The notes: generated by a model from the sequence alone, not told the origin. A DNA stretch of 64,000 nt from Paraburkholderia sp. CNPSo 3274 (GCF_024206475.1 NZ_JAMBPR010000011.1:62001-126000), one strand, 5' to 3'; positions 17,744 through 27,753 are shown, counted from the first letter of the stretch. Numbers and translations are program-made.

Positions 17744-18889
17744 ATGTCCGCTCAGATTGGTCGCGACCAGAATTTCCCTGCAGCGTGCAAGCGTTGCGGC
17801 GGACTGCTGTACGAGAACTTCGAATTCTGCCCTTACTGCGGCACGGATTGTCCGCTCGACAAAATTTCGCTGGGCACCCATCCGAAAGCCACGTTGACAC
17901 CCCTCGGCGCCACGGCGGCGGCGCCTCCAGCACCCGCGGCCGCGAAGCTCGCGCAGGCGGTCGTGCCCGCGTCCGACGGGCCGTCACTGGACACCGGCTA
18001 CCAGCCCGCCGCGCAGCAAGCCGTGGCACTTGCACACGGGTTGCGGTTTTCGCACATGGGTCAATGGATCTTTCCCAGGGGCCTATTCGTTATCGCATTC
18101 ATACTTGCGTTCGCGTACGGCACGTATCTGCTGTTCGGCACGAACCGCCAGCGGGAGGGCACAGCCAGCGAAGAGACCCTGCACTCTTCGGGCGGTTCTG
18201 TTTCGACCAATGCGTCTGCGCAACAGACCGATGAGACGCCCCCCGCTGCCGGCAAGCAGACCAGTGCGCAGCCGCAATCGCCCCCGCCGAATGCGCACGC
18301 CGCGCCGCAATTCGCGGACGTGGCCGACGGTCTGCGTGTCGCGCGTACCAGCCTTGCGGAAAACAACCTGTTCGACGCGAAGGCCGCGGCCAATGCCGTG
18401 CTCGCGCGCGACGGGGGCAACGAGGAAGCACGCGCGATACAAAGCGATATCGCGGCGCGCGAGCAACGGCGCGATAGCGCGTTGCAAAACGCGGACCGCT
18501 GTGTCGCGCAGCGCGCCTGGGCCTGCGTGCAGCAACAGGCTTCGGAAGCACTTGCGATCGACTCGAGCAGTCAAGCCGCGCAATCGTTGCTGGAGCGCGC
18601 CATCGTATCGACGGCATGGAAGCCGCTCAGCCCACCCAATGGCGCCCCACAAGTGAACGCGACACCGCCCATGCCGCACGGCGCGAACACCGTGCGGCTG
18701 CCGTCGTCGCAGGATTGGAACGCGAGCGCATCGCCGCCCCCACTGCCCGGCGCGATGAACGCCCCGAACGCGGCGAACGCGGCGAACGTCGCCAGCCCCG
18801 CCAGCGGCGACAACAGCGTCGACGCACGAGAGCGCGCGATCGTGCAAAACGGCTGGAAGCAGACCGCGCCGCCTGCCGCCACGCATTGA
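17744..18889 (+). CDS. Zinc-ribbon membrane protein
   Basis: A 381-residue protein with an N-terminal zinc ribbon (Cys15, Cys18, Cys29, Cys32: CKRCG and CPYCG). A linker and one membrane segment (about 110-130, WIFPRGLFVIAFILAFAYGT) follow. A long low-complexity Ala/Pro/Gln-rich region carries a helical repeat-like part (RVARTSLAENNLFDAKAAAN, then ARDGGNEEARAIQSDIAARE) resembling TPR pairs. It precedes a TAXI binding-protein gene by 60 bases and is probably cotranscribed with it. Function unknown; the ribbon suggests a cytoplasmic interaction module. Confidence 0.7.
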   Translation: MSAQIGRDQNFPAACKRCGGLLYENFEFCPYCGTDCPLDKISLGTHPKATLTPLGATAAAPPAPAAAKLAQAVVPASDGPSLDTGYQPAAQQAVALAHGLRFSHMGQWIFPRGLFVIAFILAFAYGTYLLFGTNRQREGTASEETLHSSGGSVSTNASAQQTDETPPAAGKQTSAQPQSPPPNAHAAPQFADVADGLRVARTSLAENNLFDAKAAANAVLARDGGNEEARAIQSDIAAREQRRDSALQNADRCVAQRAWACVQQQASEALAIDSSSQAAQSLLERAIVSTAWKPLSPPNGAPQVNATPPMPHGANTVRLPSSQDWNASASPPPLPGAMNAPNAANAANVASPASGDNSVDARERAIVQNGWKQTAPPAATH

Positions 18890-18949
18890 ACAGGATTCCA
18901 AAATATATCGCAGTCTGCCGTACAACGTGACCAAGGCGGGAGAGAGACC

Positions 18950-20050
18950 ATGCTGAAAACGATTCTAGCGGGAGTGGCGGCGCTGATCGCCCTGCTTTGT
19001 TCGGCGCTCGCCGTCGCCGCCGAGGTAGACGCGCACTACCGGATCGTGACCGGCCCGGAGCGCGGCACGTACATTCAGATCGGCCAGGACCTGGCGAAAT
19101 GGGTCGCGCAGCCGGCGGGCATCGACCTCGAAGTGATCCCATCGAAAGGCTCGGCCGAAAACGTGCAGCGCATGCGCTTCGAGCCCGGCGTGAAGCTCGC
19201 GCTCGTGCAGTCCGACGTTTACCAGGCCTACGTCGACATGGCCAATGCCGGCAACGAAGAGGCTGGCACATTGATCCGCCCGCTGCGGCTCATCATGCCG
19301 CTCTATGACGAAGAGATTTACTTCGTGGTGCGTAACGACTCGCCGATGAAGATGATCAATGAGATCAAGGACAAGGTGATCAGCGTCGGCCTGATCGGCA
19401 GCGGCACCGCGCAGTCGGCAACCACGCTGTACCGTCTCATGTTCGGCCAGCCGATTCCCGAGCAGAACGTGCAGCACCTGAGCAACGAAGACGCGCTGGC
19501 CGCGCTCATCGTCAAGAAGATCGACGTCGCGATCATTGTCGCCGGGCAACCCGCCAAGCTCTTTACCGACATGAACCCCGAGTTGCTGCAGCAGATCCGC
19601 TTCCTGCGCGTCGACCCGAACGCGCCGGAAACTGCGCGGGCAAAGCAAACCTACTATCCCGCGACGATCCACGTATCGAGCTACCCGAACTGGCTCAAAG
19701 AAGACGTGCCGACGTGGACGGTCAAGGCTTTTCTCGTCACTTACGACTACAACCTGCGCGATACGGTCGGCAACCTGAAGCGCTTTGCCGATTCACTCTG
19801 CGAGAACTTCGACAACCTGCAGGAGCACGGCCATCCGAAGTGGAAGCAGGTGAAGCTCGAACTACCGGGCCTCGGCAAAGGCTGGCAATACTATCAGCCC
19901 GTTGAGCGACGTCTGAAGGCGTGTTTCGCGCATCGCGCCGCGTTGCAGGCCACCGCGGGTTCGAACGCGGCGCAAGGCGCCGCAGCGACGCAAAAAGTCG
20001 ATGGGCGGCCATGCTCGGATCAGGAGCGCTTGCTCCTGCTTTGCAAATAG
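18950..20050 (+). CDS. TAXI-family TRAP-type solute-binding protein
   Basis: A 366-residue exported protein of the TAXI (TRAP-associated extracytoplasmic immunogenic) family. A signal peptide (cleavage after AVA, residue 24) is followed by YRIVTGPERGTYIQIGQDLA and IPSKGSAENVQRM, which match the start of TAXI proteins. A C-terminal extension of about 60 residues has two Cys. No TRAP membrane subunits lie nearby, so it may serve a distant permease or act as a sensor. It sits directly behind the zinc-ribbon membrane protein gene, with GGGAGAGAG upstream of the ATG. Confidence 0.85.
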   Translation: MLKTILAGVAALIALLCSALAVAAEVDAHYRIVTGPERGTYIQIGQDLAKWVAQPAGIDLEVIPSKGSAENVQRMRFEPGVKLALVQSDVYQAYVDMANAGNEEAGTLIRPLRLIMPLYDEEIYFVVRNDSPMKMINEIKDKVISVGLIGSGTAQSATTLYRLMFGQPIPEQNVQHLSNEDALAALIVKKIDVAIIVAGQPAKLFTDMNPELLQQIRFLRVDPNAPETARAKQTYYPATIHVSSYPNWLKEDVPTWTVKAFLVTYDYNLRDTVGNLKRFADSLCENFDNLQEHGHPKWKQVKLELPGLGKGWQYYQPVERRLKACFAHRAALQATAGSNAAQGAAATQKVDGRPCSDQERLLLLCK

Positions 20051-20284
20051 TCCCGCAAGGAATCCGCCAGCGGAACGCGATCCCCAACGCGCGTGAACAG
20101 CAAGCAAGTGGGCCCTTCCAACGCCGGTACGACGTGGAAGGTGATCCCCTTGCGCCCGCATGCAATCTCTCCTGGTATCTGCTTTCAGGATGTCCTAATG
20201 TCCATGGGTGCCGTGATGCCGGCACGTCGACACGGTCTTCCCGATGCAGTGCGTCCTACCCTAACAACAAACAAGGAAACACCC

Positions 20285-22411
20285 ATGAGAGATACCCCGT
20301 TCGCAGTCCGGCGTAAAACGGCACGGCTCAGTGCCGCGATCGCCATAGCAGGCGCGGCGCTCGTGCCCGGCGCCCACGCTGCCGGGAACGACGCCAATCA
20401 CCCGGCAATCAACAGACTACCGTCGTTCGTCGTGGCGAGCAGTCTTCAAACCACTAGCTACGATGGAGTCAGCGACGATCTGTTGACCGCCGGGCTCGGC
20501 AAAACCGGGCTCGCCGGAGCGCAACCGACCATCGCGAACCCCGCGGCCCCAACGCCAGCGGAACTGCGCCGGCTCGCGATCTGGGCGAACTACCGCGCGC
20601 TCGTCGATATCAGCGCGAAGGGCGGCTATGGCCGCTTCTGGGGGCCTAACGTCGATCTTTACGGCAACGACACACTCGGTGAAGGAAAAATTGCCGGCAC
20701 CGAATATCTCGCGTTTGCCGACGACGGCAGCGGCCGCCAGAACGTCAGCCTGCTCGTGCAGGTGCCAACCAGCTTCGATCCGGCGAACCCGTGCATCGTG
20801 ACAGCCACGTCGTCGGGCTCGCGCGGCGTGTACGGCGCGGTCTCGGCGGCCGGCGAGTGGGGACTCAAGCGCGGCTGCGCGGTCGCCTATACCGACAAGG
20901 GCACGGGCAACGGCGCAGAAGAACTGATGAGCGGTCTCGTTACGTTGATCGATGGCCGCACGGCCGACGCCGCAACGGCTGGACGCACGAGCATTTTCAC
21001 CGCGAACGTGCCAGCAGGCGCGCTCGCCGCCTACAACCAGAAGTTTCCGAACCGTTATGCGTTCAAGCACGCGCACTCGCAGTTGAACCCCGAAGCGGAC
21101 TGGGGCAAGGACACGCTCGAAGCGGTCCAGTTCGCGTACTGGGTGCTCAACGAGCAATTCGCGACGCGCGCCGACGCATCGAATCGCGGCGTGCGCTACG
21201 CGCCCGGCGACATCACGACGATCGCGGCTTCCGTGAGCAACGGCGGCGGCGCGTCGCTCGCGGCAGCCGAAGAGGACACGGGCAAGTGGATCACGGCGGT
21301 CGTGGTCGGCGAACCGCAGATCAATGTGCGCATGCCGGGTGACGCGCAAGTCAGGGAAGGCGGTCAGCGGATTGCCGCGGCCGGCAAACCGCTGGCCGAC
21401 TACATGACGCTCGCGAACCTGCTGCAACCCTGCGCCGCGCTCGCGGACACCGCCGCCGGCGCGCCCTATCTCACGGCGCTGCCCGTGGCGACCACAACCG
21501 CCATTCGCCAGGCACGCTGCACGTCGCTCGCGGCGGCAGGGTACATCCACGGTGGCGACACGCAGGCGCAGGCGAACGACGCGCTCGCACGCTTGCATGA
21601 GGCCGGCTATGAAGCGGACTCCGATCTGCTACACGCGCCGATGTGGGATTCCCAGGCCGTGCCGGCTGTTGCGGTGACCTACGCGGATGCCTACTCGAGG
21701 TCGAGCGTGCTCGACAATCTGTGCGGATTCAGCTTCGGCACGACGAACGCTTCGACGGGCGCCGCGGGCGTTACGCCCGCCGTCTCGCCAATGCTCACCC
21801 TCTTTGGCCTGGGCAACGGCGTGCCGCCGACCAACGGCGTCAATCTCGTCTACAACGTCACGCCGCCAGGCGGCGCCGACCATCGGCTCGCCACGCCCGA
21901 TGCCAGCTTCGCGGGCGCGGCATGTCTGCGCGCGTTGTGGACGAAGGGCGATCCGCGCATGCGCCAGAGCGTCCAGGCGATCAGCGTGAACGCGAACCTG
22001 CACGGCAAGCCCGCGATCATCGTGCAAGGCCGCAGCGACGCGCTCGTGCCGATCAATCATGCTTCGCGCGCATATCTCGCGGCAAACAGCGAACGGGAAG
22101 GTTCGCGCAGCCACTTGTCGCTGTACGAGGTGATGAACGGGCAGCATTTCGATGCGTTCCTCGCCGTGCCGGGCTTCGATACGCACTTCGTGCCGGTGCA
22201 CTACTACAACATCGCGGCGCTCAATCTGATGTGGAGTCACCTGAAGAACGGCACGCCGCTGCCGCCTTCCCAGGTCATCCGCACGATCCCGCGGGGCGGC
22301 AGCCCGGGCGCCGCGCCGCCGCTGGGTCTCGCGAACCTGCCGGCCATTGTGGAGAATCCGGGCAGCAATGCGATTCGCGCGAATGACGGCGTCGTGAACG
22401 TGCCGCATTGA
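20285..22411 (+). CDS. D-(-)-3-hydroxybutyrate oligomer hydrolase
   Basis: A 708-residue exported enzyme matching the 3HBOH family, which hydrolyses short 3-hydroxybutyrate oligomers to monomers during polyhydroxybutyrate turnover. A signal peptide (cleavage near AHA-AG) precedes INRLPSFVVASSLQTTSYDG. The lipase-like nucleophile lies in ASVSNGGGASLAAA. Family-typical blocks include LARLHEAGYEADSDLLHAPM, VQGRSDALVPINHASRAY and NGQHFDAFLAVPGFD, with the catalytic His likely in the last. The start at 20285 has AAGGAA before it and gives the signal peptide; an upstream ATG at 20093 does not. No phasin or synthase genes are adjacent. Confidence 0.93.
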   Translation: MRDTPFAVRRKTARLSAAIAIAGAALVPGAHAAGNDANHPAINRLPSFVVASSLQTTSYDGVSDDLLTAGLGKTGLAGAQPTIANPAAPTPAELRRLAIWANYRALVDISAKGGYGRFWGPNVDLYGNDTLGEGKIAGTEYLAFADDGSGRQNVSLLVQVPTSFDPANPCIVTATSSGSRGVYGAVSAAGEWGLKRGCAVAYTDKGTGNGAEELMSGLVTLIDGRTADAATAGRTSIFTANVPAGALAAYNQKFPNRYAFKHAHSQLNPEADWGKDTLEAVQFAYWVLNEQFATRADASNRGVRYAPGDITTIAASVSNGGGASLAAAEEDTGKWITAVVVGEPQINVRMPGDAQVREGGQRIAAAGKPLADYMTLANLLQPCAALADTAAGAPYLTALPVATTTAIRQARCTSLAAAGYIHGGDTQAQANDALARLHEAGYEADSDLLHAPMWDSQAVPAVAVTYADAYSRSSVLDNLCGFSFGTTNASTGAAGVTPAVSPMLTLFGLGNGVPPTNGVNLVYNVTPPGGADHRLATPDASFAGAACLRALWTKGDPRMRQSVQAISVNANLHGKPAIIVQGRSDALVPINHASRAYLAANSEREGSRSHLSLYEVMNGQHFDAFLAVPGFDTHFVPVHYYNIAALNLMWSHLKNGTPLPPSQVIRTIPRGGSPGAAPPLGLANLPAIVENPGSNAIRANDGVVNVPH

Positions 22412-22441
22412 GGCGCGAAGCACGCCGGCGCGGCACCCGCA

Positions 22442-23332
22442 TCACACCAGCAGTTGCCGCGCCAGCACTTCCCTCGCTTGTGTCACGGCGTCCCGTTCGC
22501 CGGGATGCGGCGGCACGAGCGAGAACACCGCGTCGGGCAGGACCGGCAGCCGGTGCTTCGGGCCGAGCCGCACGAGGCCCTCGCCGATTGCCGATGCGCA
22601 CAGGCATCCCACGCCCAGACCGGCTGCGAGCATGGACTGCAGCCCGGCCACGCCCGACGCGCTGTGAACGAGCACGTAGGGTATGTCGCTTTCTTCGAGC
22701 GAGCGCACCGCGACCTGGTGCATCATGCAGTCGCCCGGCAGCAGCACGAGCGGCAACGCTTGCGGCAACTGCTCGGCGAGCGTCGGCGACGCGACCCAGT
22801 AGAGCGGTTCGCGCAGCAACTCCCAGCGCGCGTCCGCGTCGGTGGCCGCAGGCCGGAACGGGCCGCTCGACAGGTGCATGACCACGCCGAGATCGACCTG
22901 CCGCTTCGCATACGCGACCTCGATATCGGCGCTCTTCATCGCGCTCACATGCAAGCTCAGCTGCGGATAGCAGTCGCGCAGCCGCACGAGCAAACCGGCC
23001 ACCTCGTTGGTGCGGAAGTACTCGGTGATCGCCACGCGCAGCTCGCCCTTGATGGCCTGGCCGCGCACGTCGTCGAAGGCGGCTTCGTTGAGCGCCACGA
23101 GGCGCCGCGCATGTTCGAGCAGACGTGTGCCCGCGGGCGTAAGCTCCACGCCACGCTTGCTGCGCACGAAAAGCGGCATGCCCGCGCGCGCCTCGAGCTT
23201 GCGCACCTGCTCGCTGATCGTGGATTGCGAAAGATGCAGCAGCGGCGCCGCCGCCGAAAGGCTGCCCACGTTCGCCACGGCCGCGAACGTCTTCAACTGG
23301 TCGAATTCGAAGCCACGCATGACATTCCACAT
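22442..23332 (-). CDS. LysR-family transcriptional regulator
   Basis: A 296-residue LysR regulator. The N-terminal winged helix-turn-helix (FDQLKTFAAVANVGSLSAAAPLLHLSQS) and linker helix precede a substrate-binding domain with ELRVAITEYF and SGVAGLQSMLAAGLGVGCL. It diverges from a DHA2-type exporter gene, with a 147-base gap holding a T-N11-A palindrome (23335-23349), so it probably controls that exporter and itself. An ATG four codons in (23320) is an equally possible start. Confidence 0.92.
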   Translation of the reverse strand: MWNVMRGFEFDQLKTFAAVANVGSLSAAAPLLHLSQSTISEQVRKLEARAGMPLFVRSKRGVELTPAGTRLLEHARRLVALNEAAFDDVRGQAIKGELRVAITEYFRTNEVAGLLVRLRDCYPQLSLHVSAMKSADIEVAYAKRQVDLGVVMHLSSGPFRPAATDADARWELLREPLYWVASPTLAEQLPQALPLVLLPGDCMMHQVAVRSLEESDIPYVLVHSASGVAGLQSMLAAGLGVGCLCASAIGEGLVRLGPKHRLPVLPDAVFSLVPPHPGERDAVTQAREVLARQLLV

Positions 23333-23334
23333 CC

Positions 23335-23349
23335 ATCGAGTAACTCGAT
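23335..23349. promoter_or_regulatory. LysR box ATCGAG-TAA-CTCGAT
   Basis: Perfect 6-bp arms with a 3-base spacer, fitting T-N11-A exactly. It lies three bases upstream of the LysR start and in the divergent promoter region shared with the DHA2 exporter, as expected for autoregulatory LysR sites. Confidence 0.6.
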
Positions 23350-23479
23350 TGATAGTACCACCAATTCCCGCTTTTCCGTTAGATCGAGGTTGATCACAAT
23401 GTCGACTAGACGCTCACGCTGCGCGTCCGCTGGATAGTGCAGCCTGACGAAATCCGGCCCTTTATCGCTGAGCACACTC

Positions 23480-24949
23480 ATGTCTGACAATACGTACGCC
23501 GCCTGCGCCGTGGCGCCTCGCGCCGCCGCCGATGCCAGCCACGGCCATCACGGCTGGGCGCTGGTCGTTTTGCTGGTGGGCGCGATTCTGCCGCCGCTCG
23601 ACTACTTCATCGTGAACCTGGCGCTGCCCGCCATCCGCGACGGACTTGGCGCAAACGCGTCCGAACTCCAGCTGGTCGTCTCGGCCTACGCGTGCGCGAA
23701 TGCCGTCATGCTGATCACGGGCGGGCGCCTCGGCGACCTGTACGGCCGCAAGCGCATCTTCATGGTGGGCATGGCGGGGTTCGTCGTCGCCTCCACGTTC
23801 TGCGGCCTCGCCACCAGCGGCACGGCGCTCGTCGCCGGGCGCATCCTGCAAGGCCTGTTCGCCGCGACCCTCGCGCCGCAGGTGCTGGCCACGATCCGCA
23901 GCGTATTCACGCCGCACGAGCAGGTGCGCGTGATGGGGCTTTACGCCTTCGTTTTCGGCGTGGCCGCCGTGATCGGCCAGCTGGGCGGCGGCGCGCTCAT
24001 CAGCCTGCACCCGTTCGGTCTGGGCTGGCGCGCGATCTTTCTCGTCAACCTGCCTATCGGCGTGTTCGCGCTCATCGGCAGCTGGCGCTTCATTCCAGAA
24101 AGCCGGCCGCCGCGCGGCAAGCACATCGACGTACCGGGCACCCTGCTGCTTTCGCTGTTTCTGCTGATGCTCGTTTATCCGCTCACGCGCGGGCGCGAGT
24201 CCGGCTGGCCGTTGTGGATGCTCGCCTGCCTCATCGGCTCGCTGCCCATGCTCGGTCTGCTGCTGCGCGTGGAGTGGCGCAGCCTCGTCAACGGCAAAGA
24301 TCCCCTGCTCGACGTGCGCCTCTTCCGCAATCCGGTCATCGCGCTCGGCCTCGTGCTGGCGTTCCTCTTCTATACGATGAGCGCGTTCTTCCTGACCTAC
24401 GGCATCTATCTGCAAGGCGGCCTGCATTGGACGCCGCTCGCTTCGGGACTCGCGATCCTGCCGTTCGGCATCGGTTTTCTTTCCAGCCCGCTGTTGATGC
24501 CGCGCCTCGTGCACCGGTTCGGCGGCTATCGCGTGCTGACGCTGGGCTTCGTGCTGCTCGCGAGCGGGCTCGCCATTGCGGCTGCGCTCGCGGGCGTTGC
24601 GGAGCCCGGCCCTGGGTTCTATCTGGGACTCGCGGCGATCGGCATAGGCCAGGGGCTCGTTTTGCCCTCCGTCGTGCGCATCGTGCTTGCCGAAGTGGAG
24701 CCCGAGCGCGCGGGCATCGCCTCGGGCATGGTCACGGCAACGCTGCAGATCGGCGCCGCCGTCGGTGCTGCAACGCTAGGCGGCCTGTTCTTCTCGAAGC
24801 TCGGCGTGGCGCCCGGCGTCACCGACTACGCGCATGCATTCAGGACGGCGATGTTCGCACTCGTCGCGATCCTGCTGCCTTGCGCGCTGCTCTCCACCGC
24901 GCTGGGACCGCTGCATCGACGCACACATGCGAACGATCCCCGCACGTAA
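23480..24949 (+). CDS. MFS transporter, DHA2 (EmrB/QacA-like) family
   Basis: A 489-residue inner-membrane drug:H+ antiporter-type protein with about 14 hydrophobic segments. Motif A between TM2 and TM3 reads GGRLGDLYGRKRIF, and the opening WALVVLLVGAILPPLDYFIVN has the acidic residue typical of TM1 in DHA2 exporters. No HlyD-type adaptor is adjacent, so it may act alone. It is divergent from a LysR gene, the usual regulatory pairing. Confidence 0.9.
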   Translation: MSDNTYAACAVAPRAAADASHGHHGWALVVLLVGAILPPLDYFIVNLALPAIRDGLGANASELQLVVSAYACANAVMLITGGRLGDLYGRKRIFMVGMAGFVVASTFCGLATSGTALVAGRILQGLFAATLAPQVLATIRSVFTPHEQVRVMGLYAFVFGVAAVIGQLGGGALISLHPFGLGWRAIFLVNLPIGVFALIGSWRFIPESRPPRGKHIDVPGTLLLSLFLLMLVYPLTRGRESGWPLWMLACLIGSLPMLGLLLRVEWRSLVNGKDPLLDVRLFRNPVIALGLVLAFLFYTMSAFFLTYGIYLQGGLHWTPLASGLAILPFGIGFLSSPLLMPRLVHRFGGYRVLTLGFVLLASGLAIAAALAGVAEPGPGFYLGLAAIGIGQGLVLPSVVRIVLAEVEPERAGIASGMVTATLQIGAAVGAATLGGLFFSKLGVAPGVTDYAHAFRTAMFALVAILLPCALLSTALGPLHRRTHANDPRT

Positions 24950-24988
24950 GCCAATGCGAGAGCCAGGCGGATTCCCTGCGTACCCTGG

Positions 24989-25119
24989 CTAATGCGCGAC
25001 GGCCTTGATCGTCAGCGCATTGTTGACCGACGCCACCCCGGCCACGCCTTGCGTACGGCCTTGGCCAACGCCGCGGCAGCGCCGACAATAACGGCGAGCT
25101 TTTGAATACCCATGGTCAT
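24989..25119 (-). pseudogene. Remnant of a BON-domain secreted protein
   Basis: An ATG (25119, second ATG 25113) begins MGIQKLAVIVGAAAALA, a signal-peptide start. Shifted by one frame, the same stretch ends GVAGVASVNNALTIKAVAH then TAG (24989-24991), the classic tail of a BON domain. The body of the domain is missing and the join is out of frame. It lies right behind the porin gene. A separate intact BON gene is at 11416. Confidence 0.6.
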
Positions 25120-25153
25120 GTTGCTCCATTTTGATTGTTGGGCGTTGCCCGGA

Positions 25154-26359
25154 TCAGAAGGTCGTGCGAATGCCGACGTTGGCGCCGACCGTCGTGCCCG
25201 GCGGCAGGCCGAGGCCTTCGGCAGCCAACCCGAGGCCTTGCAGCCCTCCCACTCCACTACCGCCGCTCTCGACGGAAAGACCCGAACCCAGGCACACACC
25301 GTTGTGCGCGCACGTGTTGTTGACGAGACCGACCTGCGCATATAGCGCCGTGCGCTTCGAGAGGAAGAACTGTGAGCCGATCGCGCCCATCACCGAGTGC
25401 CCCCCGGAGTTCACGCGGTCCTGCTGGTAATACACGCCAGCATTCAGATCGAGGTACGGCAGCGGGAAATAGTCGAAGCCGCCGCTATAGATGTTCACAC
25501 TGGTATTGGTCGAATACATCAGTGCCGGGTTCACCGACACCGGCACACTGTTCGCCCTGAAGTTGGCGAACGCGGCCTTGGCAATCAGCCCGCCGAATTT
25601 GTAGCTCATCCCCGCGGTATAAGCGCGGACGTTGATCGGATAGAGTTCTCCAATGCTCGCGAGTGCACTATCGGCTGCGTTATTGGCGCTGATGTACGCC
25701 GCCGCGGCGAGGAACGTGCCGTTGGTGTACCTCGCGCTGACCGACCACGCGCGGCCGGTCTGGAAGGAGCCCGCGACACCCCCCAGTGCGAACAGGCCCG
25801 CCGCCTGGAACCCGCCTATGTCGGGTGACGTATAAGACACCGCATTGGGCATGAAGACGGCGGCGATCAGGCTGTTTTCGCTGACCGGAGTGAGAATGCT
25901 GCCGAATTCGCCAGCACCGCGCGGATCGAGTGCGTAAATGATGTTGAAGAACGGCGAGATCTGCAGGCCGGCCATGACCGTACCAAAGCCGCCCGACAAT
26001 CCGACCTCGGCGATACGGTTGAACAGCCCATTATTGCCGCCCGGGTTATCGAAACCGCCGTTGGCGAGATTGATACCGCTTTCGAGCTTGAATTCCGCCT
26101 TGACGCCGCCGCCCAGATCTTCTTTCCCTGTCAAACCCCACAACGAAGGCGAGTAGCCCGCGTTGGTGAGCTGGAACACGTGGCCAGTCCCCGTGCCACC
26201 GTTGAATTCCGGAGTCGAATGACTCAGATACATCATGCCGACATCGGCGATACCGTACAGCGTCACGCTCCCGTCCGCATACGCCGCGCTTGCCACACAG
26301 AGTGCCGCGGCGGCCACCCCTGCCTTGAGTGGCCATTTCCATTGCTGCGCCATCTTCAT
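25154..26359 (-). CDS. Gram-negative porin
   Basis: A 401-residue outer-membrane porin of the Burkholderiales trimeric type, distinct from the one at 9400. The signal peptide is cleaved after AYA (about residue 28) before DGSVTLYGIADVGMMY. PSLWGLTGKEDLGGGVKAEF follows, and the protein ends in Phe (GIRTTF). GGAGACTC precedes the ATG. The neighbours give no substrate. Confidence 0.93.
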   Translation of the reverse strand: MKMAQQWKWPLKAGVAAAALCVASAAYADGSVTLYGIADVGMMYLSHSTPEFNGGTGTGHVFQLTNAGYSPSLWGLTGKEDLGGGVKAEFKLESGINLANGGFDNPGGNNGLFNRIAEVGLSGGFGTVMAGLQISPFFNIIYALDPRGAGEFGSILTPVSENSLIAAVFMPNAVSYTSPDIGGFQAAGLFALGGVAGSFQTGRAWSVSARYTNGTFLAAAAYISANNAADSALASIGELYPINVRAYTAGMSYKFGGLIAKAAFANFRANSVPVSVNPALMYSTNTSVNIYSGGFDYFPLPYLDLNAGVYYQQDRVNSGGHSVMGAIGSQFFLSKRTALYAQVGLVNNTCAHNGVCLGSGLSVESGGSGVGGLQGLGLAAEGLGLPPGTTVGANVGIRTTF

Positions 26360-26471
26360 GAGTCTCCTGCCTTTAGATATGGTTTTTAAAATAGTTATTC
26401 GCCGTCTTGCCGATGACTAATCCGGAATATTAATTTCGGATTCCGTAACATTTATCATTTAAGCTTCGTTA

Positions 26472-26527
26472 GAGACCGGCGTTTCATGTGCCCGCTGTGC
26501 TTTCTGAATGAAACCTGGAATCGTCTC
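26472..26527 (-). terminator. Stem-loop after the DUF2817 gene
   Basis: Nested arms GAGAC/GTCTC and GTTTCAT/ATGAAAC begin right at the DUF2817 stop codon and lie upstream of the porin promoter on the same strand. This placement suits a terminator that separates the two genes. There is no strong U-tract. Confidence 0.4.
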
Positions 26528-27630
26528 TAAACGGTTACGTCCGAATCATCTTCGGCAAGCCCAGCGACGGCCTGCCGGGCCACGACACGCATCTGCCCGA
26601 TAATCAGCCCCTTCCATGCGTCGTTGTCGCAGTAGAACGCGTCCTTCAGGTTTTGCCGGATCTGCGCGGCGGCGGCGGCCCCGGTTTCCGGGTGACGGTG
26701 GAGCCAGTGATCGGCGCGGAGTGCCTGCAACACGTGCAAGGGTTCGTAAGTCCCGAATTCGAGGCCTAGCGTCGTCTTTTCGACGCCCGGGAATTCGTCG
26801 CAGGAAAACGTGATGATCGGGCCTTGTACGTCGGCCGAAATCGAACCCGGTTCATGGATCGGCTTCACGTCGTTGCCCCACCAATGGCGCGCTCGCTCCA
26901 GTTCGGAGCGATCTGTGCTCATGAAAATCTTTTCACCGTGACCATACGGGCCCAGTCCCGTGTGGAGATCGATCCACGCCAACCGGCGATAGCCGCTCGC
27001 GTGCGCGCGCAGAATCGAGTGAACGGTCTGCGTGCTCCAACTCGCTAGCGCACCGCCGTAGAACATCCCGTCCGGCACCGCGTACTGTCCCTTCGACACC
27101 GTATTGCGCAACGCCTCTTCGCCATGCGTCTGGATGTAAGCGCCGAGGGCGGCCTGGTTGGCCGCGTCGGGCGGCCAAACCTCGGGCAGCAGCAATGAGT
27201 CGAGTTCCATGTAACTGGGATTCGAATCGGCCAACGTCGCATAGTCCGCGCTATTGCGATTCAGATCGACGTTGTCTTCGTTCACCCGGCGCAGATGAGC
27301 GAATCCGTAGGGGTTGACGCCGTGAATCATCAGTAGGGCGACGCCGCGCCGTTTCGCCTCGGCGAGGAAGGCCGCATCCTCGAGCAATCCGACCTGGCAA
27401 CCCGATCCACAGAAACCCTCGACCCCATGGGTGCCCGACGTGACGATGAGCACCGCACGAGCGCCGGCAGGCGCGTGGATCGCGAGATCGATCGACAGGC
27501 TGCCGCCATCGGGACCAAGTGCCGTGGGGTGCACGATCTGCTTCAGTTCGAACCCGCCAGCGCGCGCTGCCTCCGTGAATCTCGCGCGCGCCTGCGCATA
27601 GGAAGCCGAGAAATATTTTTTTATTACCAT
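26527..27630 (-). CDS. DUF2817 zinc carboxypeptidase-like protein
   Basis: A 367-residue protein of the DUF2817 family, related to M14 metallopeptidases. Likely zinc ligands are His and Glu of GTHGVEGFCGS and the His of WIDLHTGLGPYG. NPYGFAHLRRVNEDNVDLNRN is the classic M14 NP-G...DLNRN element, and a late LGLEFGTYEP could hold the catalytic Glu. There is no signal peptide, so it is cytoplasmic. The ATG at 27630 is used because the upstream open frame has no family similarity. It diverges from a frameshifted LysR gene that may once have regulated it. Confidence 0.85.
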   Translation of the reverse strand: MVIKKYFSASYAQARARFTEAARAGGFELKQIVHPTALGPDGGSLSIDLAIHAPAGARAVLIVTSGTHGVEGFCGSGCQVGLLEDAAFLAEAKRRGVALLMIHGVNPYGFAHLRRVNEDNVDLNRNSADYATLADSNPSYMELDSLLLPEVWPPDAANQAALGAYIQTHGEEALRNTVSKGQYAVPDGMFYGGALASWSTQTVHSILRAHASGYRRLAWIDLHTGLGPYGHGEKIFMSTDRSELERARHWWGNDVKPIHEPGSISADVQGPIITFSCDEFPGVEKTTLGLEFGTYEPLHVLQALRADHWLHRHPETGAAAAAQIRQNLKDAFYCDNDAWKGLIIGQMRVVARQAVAGLAEDDSDVTV

Positions 27631-27753
27631 GCGGTGACCCCGATGAGATGCACGCGAGGCGTGCGTTCGGTCACAATGATCATGACTAACGCACCGGCGC
27701 ACAAGGCAATAAAAAAACGGCCTTGATAACGCTTTTTTATCCCATGGGGCAGA

